Shown here: piece by piece, positions 52,534-61,397 of the stretch
Layout: each line of letters begins with the position of its first letter
How positions within the stretch are numbered: position 1 is the first letter of the stretch
Assembly: GCF_008974285.1 (NCBI RefSeq)
Contig: NZ_BKZV01000005.1
Location: 186,001-250,000, forward strand
DNA: 64,000 nt
Reading direction: 5' to 3'
Source of the DNA: Thermogemmatispora aurantia
GTDB taxonomy: Bacteria; Chloroflexota; Ktedonobacteria; Ktedonobacterales; Ktedonobacteraceae
Translations under genes and position numbers: made by a program
Notes under the pieces: generated by a model
Seen by the model: the letters and a program-made list of their open reading frames with translations, nothing else
Told to the model about the DNA's origin: nothing
The model's database searches: none

Positions 52534-54534
52534 ATGGAGCGCGCCGCCAGAGATGGGGCGGACATGGCCAGCGTTGACCGTCGCTCTGCAGAGTATATGA
52601 CGTTCCTTGCCTGCACGGCCTCTGATACTGCTCTCCCTTGGGCATCGACCACCGCTGCGCTGATGCCCTCTACCGCGCAGGCGATCCTGGCAGCAGTGGC
52701 GGAAAATCTACATAGTGGCTTGCTGCTTTTGAACCAGCAGGAGCGGTTGGCCTGCGCGAATAGACGGGCAGGCGAGTTGCTAGGCTGTGAAGCCCATGAG
52801 CTGGTTGGCGAGTCAACAGTGGATGTACGCGCACGTTTGTTGGCGCGGGCGGCCGATCCCCAACGCGCTCGGGAGGCCCTTGATCGTCTCTGGGAACACT
52901 CTGAGCAGGAGATGTCGACAGATCTGGCTCTGGTGGATGCGGCGATCCGCTGGCTGCGTGTGCACAGTTTTCCTATCCACGGCGCTGAAGGTCGCTTACT
53001 GGGGCGGGGCCTCCTCCTAGAGGATATTACCCTGGAACGTGAGGCTGCTCAGGCCCGCTCGGAGGCTCTGGCCCTGGCAGCTCATGAGCTGAAAACTCCC
53101 CTGGCGATTATTAAGGGGTGTGCGACAACCCTGCTCGGTTCGTCGCGCCGCTGGGATGCGGCTGTGCAACGTGAAATGCTGGAGATGATCGATACCCAGG
53201 CCGATCGCTTGTATGAGATTCTCAATACTCTTGTAGATGTGTGGCGGCTCGATAGTGGAACGCAGACGCTGCATCTGGCGCAAGTGCAGTTTGAGGAGTT
53301 GCTGCGTCGCCTGGTGGAACAGCGCGAGCGTTCAGCTCCCGGCCATCGCTTTATTCTGCGCCTGCCTCCTTCTTTACCTCCAGTGCCGTGCGATCCATTG
53401 CGCATAGAGCAAACACTCAATCATTTACTAGATAATGCAGTTCGCTATTCGCCTGGTGGGGGAACGATTCGCCTGGAGGTGGAGGCCGAGGGCGCTGAAT
53501 TGCGCGTGAGTATTACTGATCAGGGCTTGGGGATTCCGCGGGAGCATCTGGAGCATATCTTTCAGCGCTTCTATCGCTTGCCGCGCGAAGAGGCTGAGGG
53601 CGAAGAGGAGGGCAGCGGCCTCGGACTGGCGGTAGCGCGGGCGACCATTGAGGCGCATGGTGGGCGGATCTGGGCCGATTCGCCTGGCCCGGGCCAGGGG
53701 GCGACGTTCTCGTTCACGCTGCCACTGCAGGCAACGGGGGAGCTTCTGGCTCCTGGTCCGACAGCGGAGCCGCTGCCGGCCTTGACTTCGGCGAATGCTC
53801 CGGCTCACAGTCAGGGGCCGACCCTGCGCCGCGAGCGTCTGGCGTCCGTCTTGCTGGCTGAGCAAGATGCGCGCATCGCTCGTTACCTGCGTGCCCATTT
53901 GGAAGAGCAGGGCTGCCAGGTACAGCTGGCAACCCATAGCGCTCAGTTCTTCCGCTTGCTCGATCTGCAGGAGCCGGATCTGATCTTGTTGGCTGATCTG
54001 GCTGATATTACGGCTTTGGAGCTGCTGCGCCGTCTGCGCGAGTTCGCCGAGACGCCGGTGATTGCTCTCTGTACTGCTGGTCATGAGGAGGAAGGGGTTC
54101 GTCTGCTCGATGCTGGCGCGGATGATCTAGTCTACAAGCCTTTTCATCTGCGAGAGCTACTGGCTCGGGTGCGCTGTCGCCTGCGTCGGCGTGGTCGGGA
54201 GAGTGCTGCGGAGGCGAGGTATCAGCGTGTCTTCCGTACCGGAGATTTGGTGATCGATTATGCGCAGCATCAGGTCTTTGTCAATGGGCAGCCGGTGCAG
54301 TTGAGTCGCACAGAGTATCGCCTGTTGAGTACGTTGGCGCAGCATGCCGGCATGGTGATGACGCATGAGCTGCTCCTCGAAAAGGTTTGGGGACCGGAGT
54401 ATAGTCGCGAGATAGATTTTGTTTGGGTCTATATCAGTCGTTTGCGGCGCAAGATTGAGCCGGACCCGCGCCATCCGCGCTATATTCTGACGGTGCCGGA
54501 TGTGGGCTATAAGCTGGCCCGCCTGTCCGGTTGA
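52534..54534 (+). CDS. One-polypeptide sensor: PAS-histidine kinase-receiver-DNA-binding domain
   Basis: 666 residues from ATG 52534 (AAAGG about 9 bp upstream; in-frame GTG 52504 and ATG 52513 are alternatives). Order: PAS-like domain (about 45-165, LLLLNQQERLACANRRAGELLG), HisKA (LAAHELKTPLAIIKG), ATPase (LLDNAVRYSPGG, DQGLGIP, GSGLGLAV), receiver (about 440-555) and an OmpR-type winged helix (LSRTEYRLLSTLAQH, VWVYISRLRRKIE). There is no membrane helix. The receiver is degenerate: EQ replaces the acidic pair and Ala falls at the usual phospho-Asp (LILLADLAD). A kinase joined to its own transcription factor is unusual. Confidence 0.88.
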   Translation: MERAARDGADMASVDRRSAEYMTFLACTASDTALPWASTTAALMPSTAQAILAAVAENLHSGLLLLNQQERLACANRRAGELLGCEAHELVGESTVDVRARLLARAADPQRAREALDRLWEHSEQEMSTDLALVDAAIRWLRVHSFPIHGAEGRLLGRGLLLEDITLEREAAQARSEALALAAHELKTPLAIIKGCATTLLGSSRRWDAAVQREMLEMIDTQADRLYEILNTLVDVWRLDSGTQTLHLAQVQFEELLRRLVEQRERSAPGHRFILRLPPSLPPVPCDPLRIEQTLNHLLDNAVRYSPGGGTIRLEVEAEGAELRVSITDQGLGIPREHLEHIFQRFYRLPREEAEGEEEGSGLGLAVARATIEAHGGRIWADSPGPGQGATFSFTLPLQATGELLAPGPTAEPLPALTSANAPAHSQGPTLRRERLASVLLAEQDARIARYLRAHLEEQGCQVQLATHSAQFFRLLDLQEPDLILLADLADITALELLRRLREFAETPVIALCTAGHEEEGVRLLDAGADDLVYKPFHLRELLARVRCRLRRRGRESAAEARYQRVFRTGDLVIDYAQHQVFVNGQPVQLSRTEYRLLSTLAQHAGMVMTHELLLEKVWGPEYSREIDFVWVYISRLRRKIEPDPRHPRYILTVPDVGYKLARLSG

Positions 54535-54759
54535 GTCCGGCTCGTTGCTTGCTCCTGCTCTTGCTTGTCTTCTCTCCTCCCTCCTGGCCTTCGCTTGTGC
54601 TTAGGGCGGTTCAGGTGACTTGGCCGCGATGCCTGTTTTTTGTCTTGCTCTGTCTGCTCTCTCTATCCTTTCCTGCTTCTTGCCCTCTCGCCTGCGCTTG
54701 CTCGCTGGCCGATGGTGGTGACGTCGGGCGTCGCGCTGGGTGAGCCGGCGCCAGCCTGT

Positions 54760-56034
54760 TTAGTTGAGAAGCTGCTCTTCGCTCAGGGGACCGAGGGCGA
54801 CCAGGACCTGTTTTTCGCGCAGGGGGAAGCGCTGCAAGGTGCGCATGATGTCGTCGGTGGTGACGCGCTCAACGCGCTCGATTTCTTCGTCGATGCTGAT
54901 CAGTCGGCCTTCGGTGACCCAGTCTGAGGCCAGGGTGCGCATGCGAGTGAAGGTCGATTCGCTGCTGAGGACGATGCTGCTGATCCATTTATCCTTGGCG
55001 CGGCGCAGTTCATCCTCGTAAATGCCGTCCGCTAGCAGGCTCTCAAGCTCAGCGCGCAGGAGACGCAGGACACGGGGGGCCTCTTCGGGGGTAGAGTTGG
55101 CTTCGAGCAGGAGCATGCCGGTGTCTTCGAGGGCCCAGAGGCCAGCGCTGGCCGATTCAGCCAGGCCCTTTTGATGGATGTTCCAGTAGATGCGCGAGCC
55201 GTCGGTATCGCCAAGGATGCTGCCCCCGAGAGCGGCGGCGTAATAGTCGGGGTCCTGGATGCTAACACAGGGCATGGCCAACAGGATGATTTGCTGTCTG
55301 AGGCGCGGGTCGACGATGACGTTGTTGATGGCGTGCGCTGGTGCATAGGGCTGTGGCTCGCGTCCACTCTCACCGGTGCGCCAGTCGCTGCACAGCCGCT
55401 CGGCTCGCGCGACGAAGCGCTCCCAGTCGAAATTGCCGGCGACAGCCAGGATCATGTTGTTGGCGCCGTAGCGGCGCTGCCAGTAGTCGCGCATCTGCTC
55501 GATGCGCATGTTGCGGATGCTTTCGCGCGAGCCAAGAACGTCGTGGCCCAGGGGATGGCCGTTGAAATAAGTTTGGGCCAGGCGGCGAAAGGCCAGGTTG
55601 TAGGGCTGGTCTTCGGAGCGGGCGATCTCGTTGATGATCACTTCTTTTTCGGTTTCGAAGTCGCTTTCGGCCAGACGTGGATACATCATGTCGCTGAGAA
55701 GTTCGAGGGCGCGCTCGCTGTATTCGCCGAGGACACGCGCGAAATACATGGTGGCTTCGTGCGAGGTGAAGGCGTTTAACTCGGCGCCGATTTTGTTGAA
55801 TTCAAGGGTGATTTGCTGCCAGTCGAGATGCTGGGTGCCTTTAAAGACCATGTGTTCGAGGAAGTGTGAGACGCCCTCGATAGCGGGATCGTGCTCGTCG
55901 CGCGAGCCAGTGCGCACGTAGTAGGCAATGGAGACCGATTCGAAGTCGGGCATGCTTTGACCCACGATCTGCAGGCCGTTGCTGAGGCGATGGGTGTGGA
56001 AGATGTCCCGACCAACGGTGATAGAATCTGTCAT
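54760..56034 (-). CDS. M16-family zinc peptidase
   Basis: 424 residues. The inverted zinc motif HFLEH (residues 57-61), with a downstream Glu in EVIINEIARSEDQP, marks an active M16 subunit of the processing-peptidase/YmxG type. The C-terminal M16 domain includes YAAALGGSILGDTDGSRIY. The start is ATG 56034 with GGAGGA 7 bp upstream. The longer frame from 56085/56100 is excluded because its ATG lies inside the -10 hexamer of the promoter. One subunit is encoded; no second M16 gene is adjacent. Confidence 0.92.
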   Translation of the reverse strand: MTDSITVGRDIFHTHRLSNGLQIVGQSMPDFESVSIAYYVRTGSRDEHDPAIEGVSHFLEHMVFKGTQHLDWQQITLEFNKIGAELNAFTSHEATMYFARVLGEYSERALELLSDMMYPRLAESDFETEKEVIINEIARSEDQPYNLAFRRLAQTYFNGHPLGHDVLGSRESIRNMRIEQMRDYWQRRYGANNMILAVAGNFDWERFVARAERLCSDWRTGESGREPQPYAPAHAINNVIVDPRLRQQIILLAMPCVSIQDPDYYAAALGGSILGDTDGSRIYWNIHQKGLAESASAGLWALEDTGMLLLEANSTPEEAPRVLRLLRAELESLLADGIYEDELRRAKDKWISSIVLSSESTFTRMRTLASDWVTEGRLISIDEEIERVERVTTDDIMRTLQRFPLREKQVLVALGPLSEEQLLN

Positions 56035-56083
56035 GCTCTCTTCCTCCGCGTGAACAGGAGCCTCATATGTTCTTTTTTCTAGC

Positions 56084-56113
56084 ATGATAGCCCCTGCCAA
56101 GAGCGGCTGTCAA
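56084..56113 (-). promoter_or_regulatory. Promoter of the M16 peptidase gene
   Basis: On the minus strand TTGACA (56108-56113), an 18-bp spacer and TATCAT (56084-56089). The predicted start point near 56077 leaves a leader of about 40 nt before the ATG at 56034. Confidence 0.7.
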
Positions 56114-56214
56114 ATAGAGGGAGAGGGGCCTCGCCCCTCGGGCTGCGCTGGCAATGGTTCATTGCGCTCTGCCATCCCCCGCTTTCAGGCTGTTACGGGC
56201 ACCGCGCCTGGCGC
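56114..56214. other. Divergent region between the M16 peptidase and tRNA-Arg
   Basis: Part of a 324-bp gap that carries both promoters. It contains a GAGGGGC-CTC-GCCCCTC palindrome (56123-56139), which could be an operator for either side. No gene is seen. Confidence 0.45.
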
Positions 56215-56243
56215 TTGACAGGACCCCAAGAGCATGCTAGGAT
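56215..56243 (+). promoter_or_regulatory. Promoter of tRNA-Arg
   Basis: TTGACA (56215-56220), a 17-bp spacer and TAGGAT (56238-56243). The tRNA 5' end is 116 bp downstream. Confidence 0.6.
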
Positions 56244-56358
56244 GAAACCAGTCTGTTCTCTGGCCTATGACTGGTAGCGTGTGCGCTTTGCCTCTGACCA
56301 GCGCAGGCCGTTGGCTTACATTGCCGTTCCTGCATCTACATCACCGATCAAGCAAGAA

Positions 56359-56431
56359 GGGGCCGTAGCTCAGTGGATAGAGCAGCGACCTCCTAAGTCG
56401 CGTGTCGGAGGTTCGATTCCTCTCGGCCCCA
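56359..56431 (+). tRNA. tRNA-Arg (anticodon CCU)
   Basis: A 73-nt cloverleaf. The acceptor stem is GGGGCCG/CGGCCCC with discriminator A. The anticodon stem GCGAC/GTCGC encloses the loop CTCCTAA with anticodon CCT (decodes AGG). The T-arm is GGAGG TTCGATT CCTCT with one wobble. CCA is not encoded. The gene stands 288 bp before the TIR-NACHT gene. Confidence 0.96.
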
Positions 56432-56621
56432 CTTTCTTCATTATAGCTCGTGTCAGCTTCCTATCTTCTCTCTTTCAGCTGCTCCGATCTCTTCGCCTGT
56501 TCCTGGCGTCTCTTCTCTGGGTGGTCCCACCGACTGGCGCCAATATAGCTGCTCTTGTCTATAATCATCAAGATGACCGTTGAGTACTGGATTGGCCGCC
56601 AGTTTCTTCTAGAGCAATCCA

Positions 56622-56649
56622 TTGATGTTGGCCGTTCTTATGCTAAAAT
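56622..56649 (+). promoter_or_regulatory. Promoter of the TIR-NACHT gene
   Basis: TTGATG (56622-56627), a 16-bp spacer and TAAAAT (56644-56649), 70 bp before the ATG. A second -10-like TATAAT lies at 56560-56565. Confidence 0.55.
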
Positions 56650-56680
56650 AGACGAGTATCATGCGATGAGGAGTTGATAG

Positions 56681-56707
56681 GATGAATCTCCAGACTCGAG
56701 GCAGGTG
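56681..56707 (+). CDS. Possible 8-residue leader peptide upstream of TIR-NACHT
   Basis: ATG 56681 follows GAGGAG by 8 bp and opens MNLQTRGR, ending at TGA 56705-56707, 11 bp before the TIR-NACHT ATG and in another frame. The large gene itself has only a weak AGGTGA. The stronger ribosome site belongs to this tiny frame, so it may control translation by coupling. No homology can be expected at this size. Confidence 0.3.
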
Positions 56708-56718
56708 ATCGATCGGCT

Positions 56719-59700
56719 ATGACGGCGGCTGAGACGAAGACGGCTCTGGTCTTTCTGTGTGCTGCGGCTCGCGATAGGCGCTTCGTGGAGGAATTGAGAA
56801 ATCATTTGCAGACACCCGCTCTGCGCTCGCGCCTGCGTTGCTTCGCCTCGCTCGATGTGCCCGCCGGACGGGTGCCCTCCCAGGAGGTGGGGCAGGCTGC
56901 CCGGCAGGCTCAGGTGGCAGTGGTGCTGGTGAGTGCAGAGCTGTTGAGTGGGCGGAACGAGGAGCAGAAGGAGCTTAATGTGCTTTGGCGACGGGGACAG
57001 ATGGGGGGACTTCTTCTGATTCCCGTGCGGGCACGGGCCTGTCCTCTAGAGGGGACGCCTCTCGAAAAGTTGAAATTTATGAATGAAAAGAGCTGCGCGG
57101 AGCTGAGGCGGGCTGAACGCGACCAGCTCTGGGTCAGGGTGGTGAAAGCGATCTGTGCGGTGCTGGAGGCGGACGAGGAAGGGCAGGCCGAAGCTGCCAG
57201 AGAGATGGGCAAGGAGGGGCTTGAGGCGCTCTGCACCCGCGTGGAGGAGCGTTATCGACGGGCGCTGCTGGGGGACCGCAGTCTGACCCTGCTGCAGGTG
57301 CTGGGGATGCGTACGGCTTTCCCGATCGAGCGGATTTATATCCGTCTGCGTCTGCACGAGAAGCCGGAGATCCGCTATCTCGGTCCCGAGGAGCAAGGGG
57401 AACAGTTTGATCATCTGCATGTGCGGCGACGCCAACGACGGCGGCTGGAGCGGCGTTTCGGGGAGGCTTTGGAGCCACAGGAGGCGGTCCACCGCCATTC
57501 GCGCTGCGTGATACTGGGCGACCCAGGGGCTGGTAAGACGACGCTGCTGCGCCATCTGGCGATCTGCATTCTGCGCGGCGAGGCTCCGGCTTTGCCTCCG
57601 GTTCCAATCTATCTGAGCCTGAATGCTTTTGCGGCCTCGGGTCAGGAGAATTTGTTAACTTATGCAGTCTGGCGCCTGACGCGCGATTACCGAGACTACG
57701 GACTTGAGGAGGAGGAGGTAGCCCTCTATCTGCGCACGCGCCTGGAGGAGGGCAAGACGCTCTTTTTGTTGGATGCGCTGGATGAGACCCTGATTGGTGA
57801 GTCGCCAGAGGAGGCCGGGCAGAGCTATCGCCGGGTGGTGGAGGCGGTGCAGCGGCTGGCCAATCGCTCGGCGGTGGTGGTGACGGCCCGTCGCGCCGGC
57901 TATCGCTTGCATCGCCGTCTGACTGGCTTCGATGAGCTGGATGTGCTCGATTTTCGCCAGCAGGAGATTGAGCAGTTTGTCCAGCGCTGGTTTGCCCAGG
58001 AGGGGAACGGTAGGCCCGAAGCGCGAGCTGAGGGTAAGCGCCTGCTGGATGAGTTGCTCCAACAGCCGCATCTGTTGACGCTGGCGGCCAATCCGCTACT
58101 GCTGACGCTGATCGTCCTCCTCTATGAGGAGAGCGGTGAGCTGCCGGCGCGGCGCGCGGCGCTCTATCGGGAGTGTGTGACGCTCCTGTTGGAGCGCTGG
58201 GATCGTGAGCGCGATATCCGAAGAATGGGCAGTCCTGTGCATCTGCGCCCCGATCACCATCGCCATTTGCTCTATGAGCTGGCCTGGCATATGCACGCTC
58301 GCGGCTGGCGCTATGCACCACGCGCGGCGCTGGAGGAGTGGATCGCCGAGTTTTTGCCGCGCCTCTGGCAGACCGGCGGGCCAGACCTGGCGAGGCAGGT
58401 GCTGGAGGCACTCAGCGATGATAGCGGGCTGTTGCGGGAGCAAGGTCAGGATCTCTATGGTTTTCTGCATCTGACGCTGCAGGAGTATTGCGCAGCCTGT
58501 TACGTCAGTGAGAGCGGCAGCGTTGAGCTGCTGCTTCCCTACCTGGGTGATCCGTGGTGGGAAGAGGTGACGCTGCTCTATGCGGGAGCAGTCAACGATG
58601 CGACGCCGCTCTTTCGCGCACTGCTTAATGGCAGCAAGAAGGCACCACCAGAGGATCTCTTTCACAGCAAGCTGCTGCTGGCAGGACGCTGCCTACTGGC
58701 GCAGCCTCTGCTGCGTGACCGGCCAAAGCTGCGGTACGAATTGCCGAAGCGCCTCCTTGATGAGCTAGAGCGCACTCCCTATAGGCTGATGGAGAAAAAA
58801 CTTGTCGAGATATTAGCCATGCTGGGGCGTGTCTATGGCGAACCTGTCTTGGGGTCAGGTGATGAAACTATTAAGAATAGATTACTGGATATACTAAAAT
58901 ATAGAAATTTGTTTCTGATGAATATGGTAAAAAATTTTTTCCGACAGAAAGATAATAAAGTTAGAAATTTCACTCTGACAGATTATCTTGGTAATATTAT
59001 TGATAATTGCCATGAAGAGATCGATGACGATGATAATATGATCATTAATGATAAATCTGTAAAACAACTAAGAATAGGAAGACATCCATCTCAAGATAGA
59101 AAACTGGAACTTCTGATACAAAGACTAGAAAAGCAAAATATTGATGAGAAAGTAATGATAAATTTGTTAAGTAAAATGAGACAGCTTTATAACATCAATA
59201 AGAAAATAGAGTTTTTGTTGACATTAGTAAGAACTGAAGGGCTGACTGCCAGGTTTCGCTCTGATTGTGTCATGCTGTTGGCTGGGATGCTAGGGAGCTA
59301 CGGCGATGAGAAGGCGATAAAGATCCTCCTGTCGCTGGTGAAGGATGAGAAGTTACCTGAAAAGATGCGCTGCAATTGTATAGGAGCATTGACTAGTATA
59401 TTAAGAAAAAGTTATAATAAAAAAGTGATAGATTTTATAATCTCTTTGGTGAGAAATAGGAATGCGTCTATAGATATGCGTCAAAAATGTGTAGAAGGCT
59501 TGGCGAAGGTACTGGGCGGTCGTGGCGATGGTGAGGCGATAGAGGTTCTGCTGTCATTGGTGAGGGACGAGCGGCTAGCGATAGTGTTACGCCTGGTCTG
59601 TGTCGAGGAGCTGGGCCACCTGGCCAAAGAGGTCCCGCTAGCGCAGACGGAAGCGCTAGCTGCGCTGGCCAATCTCAGTCTGCACAGCGAAGTGCGTGCT

Positions 59701-60393
59701 GCTCTGGCTCTTGCTTTGGGGCAAAGTGAAAATCGCACCCTTGCTGCTCCCCTGCGCGTCTGTTGGCAGCGTGAGCAAGATGAGAGACTCAAACGCACCC
59801 TGCTGTTGGCCCTGGTATGCCTCGATGATCTGGATCTGAGCGTTCTGGCAGAGGCTGAGGAGCTGGCTCTCCAGGGCCATCCTGATAGGCTTTCCTCTTC
59901 AGAGAGTGCCCTATGGGAATCCCATTTACCTGAGTATCTGGTAAGGCATAGCGGGGCGGAGACGCTGGGGCACTTGCTGAGGAGGAGTAGGTTTGCGAGG
60001 GGACAGCTCTCACTCTCGTTGATAGAGGCAATAGAGGCCGCTGAACGTCGCGACCTGGTGCCTGTGCTGCTCGACGTCTTGGAGCACTCATCGATGAAGG
60101 CGGCACTGATTAGCCTCAGAGGCGCAAAGCTCCAGAGCATTATACAGGTGATCAGCCAGCTCGGCGAAACGCCCGAAGTCGCCAGGCGCCTGCTCGCCCT
60201 CTTTCAAAAGGCAGTGATAGATTCCAACCTTCCGGTCGGCTACTGGGTAGTTGATTGCCTTTTCGAAGCGCTCTGGCACGTCACGCGGCGGGCTGGCCTG
60301 CTGGTCGTCGAACGCCCGCGCGGCAGCCAGCGCTACGTCCTGCTCCCGCGCCGCGGCTCCAGTCCTGCCGACGGCCTGCCTAACCTCTCCTAG
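56719..60393 (+). CDS. TIR-NACHT-HEAT repeat protein, NLR-like defence candidate
   Basis: 1224 residues. The N-terminus (about 8-150) is a TIR-like domain: ALVFLCAAARDRRFVEELRN, AQVAVVLVSAELLS and LLLIPVRARACPLEGTPLEKL. The NACHT NTPase follows, with Walker A GDPGAGKTT (267-275), Walker B LFLLDALDE (D352) and downstream VVTARRAGYR and FLHLTLQEYCAA segments. From about 640 come helical HEAT-like repeats, including three near-perfect 37-residue units (842-952). TIR-NACHT proteins in bacteria act in antiphage defence: the repeats sense, NACHT oligomerises, TIR degrades NAD. A catalytic Glu for TIR is likely near EEQKELNVLWRRG but not certain. The gene stands alone next to tRNA-Arg. Confidence 0.85.
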   Translation: MTAAETKTALVFLCAAARDRRFVEELRNHLQTPALRSRLRCFASLDVPAGRVPSQEVGQAARQAQVAVVLVSAELLSGRNEEQKELNVLWRRGQMGGLLLIPVRARACPLEGTPLEKLKFMNEKSCAELRRAERDQLWVRVVKAICAVLEADEEGQAEAAREMGKEGLEALCTRVEERYRRALLGDRSLTLLQVLGMRTAFPIERIYIRLRLHEKPEIRYLGPEEQGEQFDHLHVRRRQRRRLERRFGEALEPQEAVHRHSRCVILGDPGAGKTTLLRHLAICILRGEAPALPPVPIYLSLNAFAASGQENLLTYAVWRLTRDYRDYGLEEEEVALYLRTRLEEGKTLFLLDALDETLIGESPEEAGQSYRRVVEAVQRLANRSAVVVTARRAGYRLHRRLTGFDELDVLDFRQQEIEQFVQRWFAQEGNGRPEARAEGKRLLDELLQQPHLLTLAANPLLLTLIVLLYEESGELPARRAALYRECVTLLLERWDRERDIRRMGSPVHLRPDHHRHLLYELAWHMHARGWRYAPRAALEEWIAEFLPRLWQTGGPDLARQVLEALSDDSGLLREQGQDLYGFLHLTLQEYCAACYVSESGSVELLLPYLGDPWWEEVTLLYAGAVNDATPLFRALLNGSKKAPPEDLFHSKLLLAGRCLLAQPLLRDRPKLRYELPKRLLDELERTPYRLMEKKLVEILAMLGRVYGEPVLGSGDETIKNRLLDILKYRNLFLMNMVKNFFRQKDNKVRNFTLTDYLGNIIDNCHEEIDDDDNMIINDKSVKQLRIGRHPSQDRKLELLIQRLEKQNIDEKVMINLLSKMRQLYNINKKIEFLLTLVRTEGLTARFRSDCVMLLAGMLGSYGDEKAIKILLSLVKDEKLPEKMRCNCIGALTSILRKSYNKKVIDFIISLVRNRNASIDMRQKCVEGLAKVLGGRGDGEAIEVLLSLVRDERLAIVLRLVCVEELGHLAKEVPLAQTEALAALANLSLHSEVRAALALALGQSENRTLAAPLRVCWQREQDERLKRTLLLALVCLDDLDLSVLAEAEELALQGHPDRLSSSESALWESHLPEYLVRHSGAETLGHLLRRSRFARGQLSLSLIEAIEAAERRDLVPVLLDVLEHSSMKAALISLRGAKLQSIIQVISQLGETPEVARRLLALFQKAVIDSNLPVGYWVVDCLFEALWHVTRRAGLLVVERPRGSQRYVLLPRRGSSPADGLPNLS
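59242..59574 (+). repeat. Three in-frame 111-bp HEAT-like repeats of mixed base composition
   Basis: Units at 59242-59352, 59353-59463 and 59464-59574 each encode 37 residues of the pattern R-x-x-C-[VI]...L...L...K-[AV]-I-x-x-[IL]-x-S-L-V-[KR]. Units 1 and 3 use GC-rich codons; unit 2 and the 400 bp before unit 1 are AT-rich with A-ending codons. Confidence 0.75.
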
Positions 60394-60457
60394 GCCCCGT
60401 CTCCATCTCCTCATAACGCAGCAGATGCGACCGCTGGCCAGGCCCAGCCTCACGCAC

Positions 60458-61339
60458 TCACTCAAGCCTGGGCTGGCGGCCTTCCGCCTGTTCATCCTCC
60501 GTCGCCACGCGCTTCACCCCCCACACGCAACCCGCCAGCCGCTCGTTATAGTCCTCGTCGCCCGGCTCCAGACTATTGATCACCACGCGATGATACTCCA
60601 CCCCCTCCGCATGCACAAAGCGCCGCCCATCCAGAGCCAGCGCCACATGCGTAATCCGCTCGCGCCCAAAAAAGAGCAAGTCGCCGGCGCGCAGCTCCGT
60701 CAGCGGCACCGAGCGCCTCAGAAAAGCATACTGCTGATCCGCATCGCGCGGCAACACATAGCCCGCCATCCGATAACACAACTGCACCAGGCCGCTACAG
60801 TCGATTCCCTCGCAGGTTGTCCCGCCCCATAGGTAGGGCGTACCCAGCAGCTCGCGGGCATACCCCAAAGCCACCGTCACGGGGCGGCGCGGAAAAGCCT
60901 CGTGGGCCAGCTGTACTGCCACCGCCTCGCGCTCCAACCAGCCACGGCGCTCGCCTGGCAGAGCCACCTCCACCCGAGAGGCAAAACGCAGATCGGTCAC
61001 CGGCAGCACTGTCGACAAATAGACCGGTTCCAGCGTCTCATCGTTCTCCGCCCCCGCAAAGAGCCAGGTTCGCGGCCTCTGCACCACTGCCACCAGCGGC
61101 AGTGCCGTTCCACAGCCCTCCCCAACTCGGCAGAAGCCCGTCACAATCGGCTCCTCCAGATTGGCCTCGTGCAGCCAGCCACTGTAATCCGAAAGCTGCC
61201 CATGTAGCCACTCGCCCTGCTCCCCATCAACTACCACCTCGCGGTTCAGCAGCGCCTGTGTCACCAGCTCTGAAGCCGCATCCGGCTCGCGTCGCACATC
61301 AGCCACCGGCACCGCCACCACCAGCTTCGTCGTCATCAC
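60458..61339 (-). CDS. NlpC/P60 (C40) endopeptidase with SH3-like domains
   Basis: 293 residues. Two bacterial SH3-like domains (about 5-60 and 75-145) precede the catalytic domain (about 152-280). The catalytic residues are C181 (EGIDCSGLVQLCYR), H231 (RITHVALALDG) and probably H243. The layout is that of gamma-D-glutamyl-diamino acid peptidases such as YkfC, which cleave peptidoglycan peptides. No signal peptide is present, so it probably acts on recycled muropeptides in the cytoplasm. Confidence 0.88.
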   Translation of the reverse strand: MMTTKLVVAVPVADVRREPDAASELVTQALLNREVVVDGEQGEWLHGQLSDYSGWLHEANLEEPIVTGFCRVGEGCGTALPLVAVVQRPRTWLFAGAENDETLEPVYLSTVLPVTDLRFASRVEVALPGERRGWLEREAVAVQLAHEAFPRRPVTVALGYARELLGTPYLWGGTTCEGIDCSGLVQLCYRMAGYVLPRDADQQYAFLRRSVPLTELRAGDLLFFGRERITHVALALDGRRFVHAEGVEYHRVVINSLEPGDEDYNERLAGCVWGVKRVATEDEQAEGRQPRLE

Positions 61340-61397
61340 AGCGCTTACTCCTCCATTGCCTGAGAGAAACGTCAGGCGCCCGTGCGCTAAAGAACGC

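Noticed and set aside
52484..52600. Small CxxC frame (MSTHRSCQQCGKVF) overlapping the start of the hybrid sensor gene
   Set aside because: Overlaps a well-supported gene in another frame and has no independent signals.
56281..56583. Open frame containing GAVAQWIEQRPPKSRVGG
   Set aside because: Sense translation of tRNA-Arg, a frequent false gene call.
56572..56676. 34-codon frame MTVEYWIGRQF... before the TIR-NACHT gene
   Set aside because: Protein-like in part, but no ribosome binding site and it spans the promoter of the next gene.
57134..58411. 425-codon antisense frame inside the TIR-NACHT gene
   Set aside because: Shadow of a GC-rich gene; Pro/Ala/Arg-rich and lacks a start signal.
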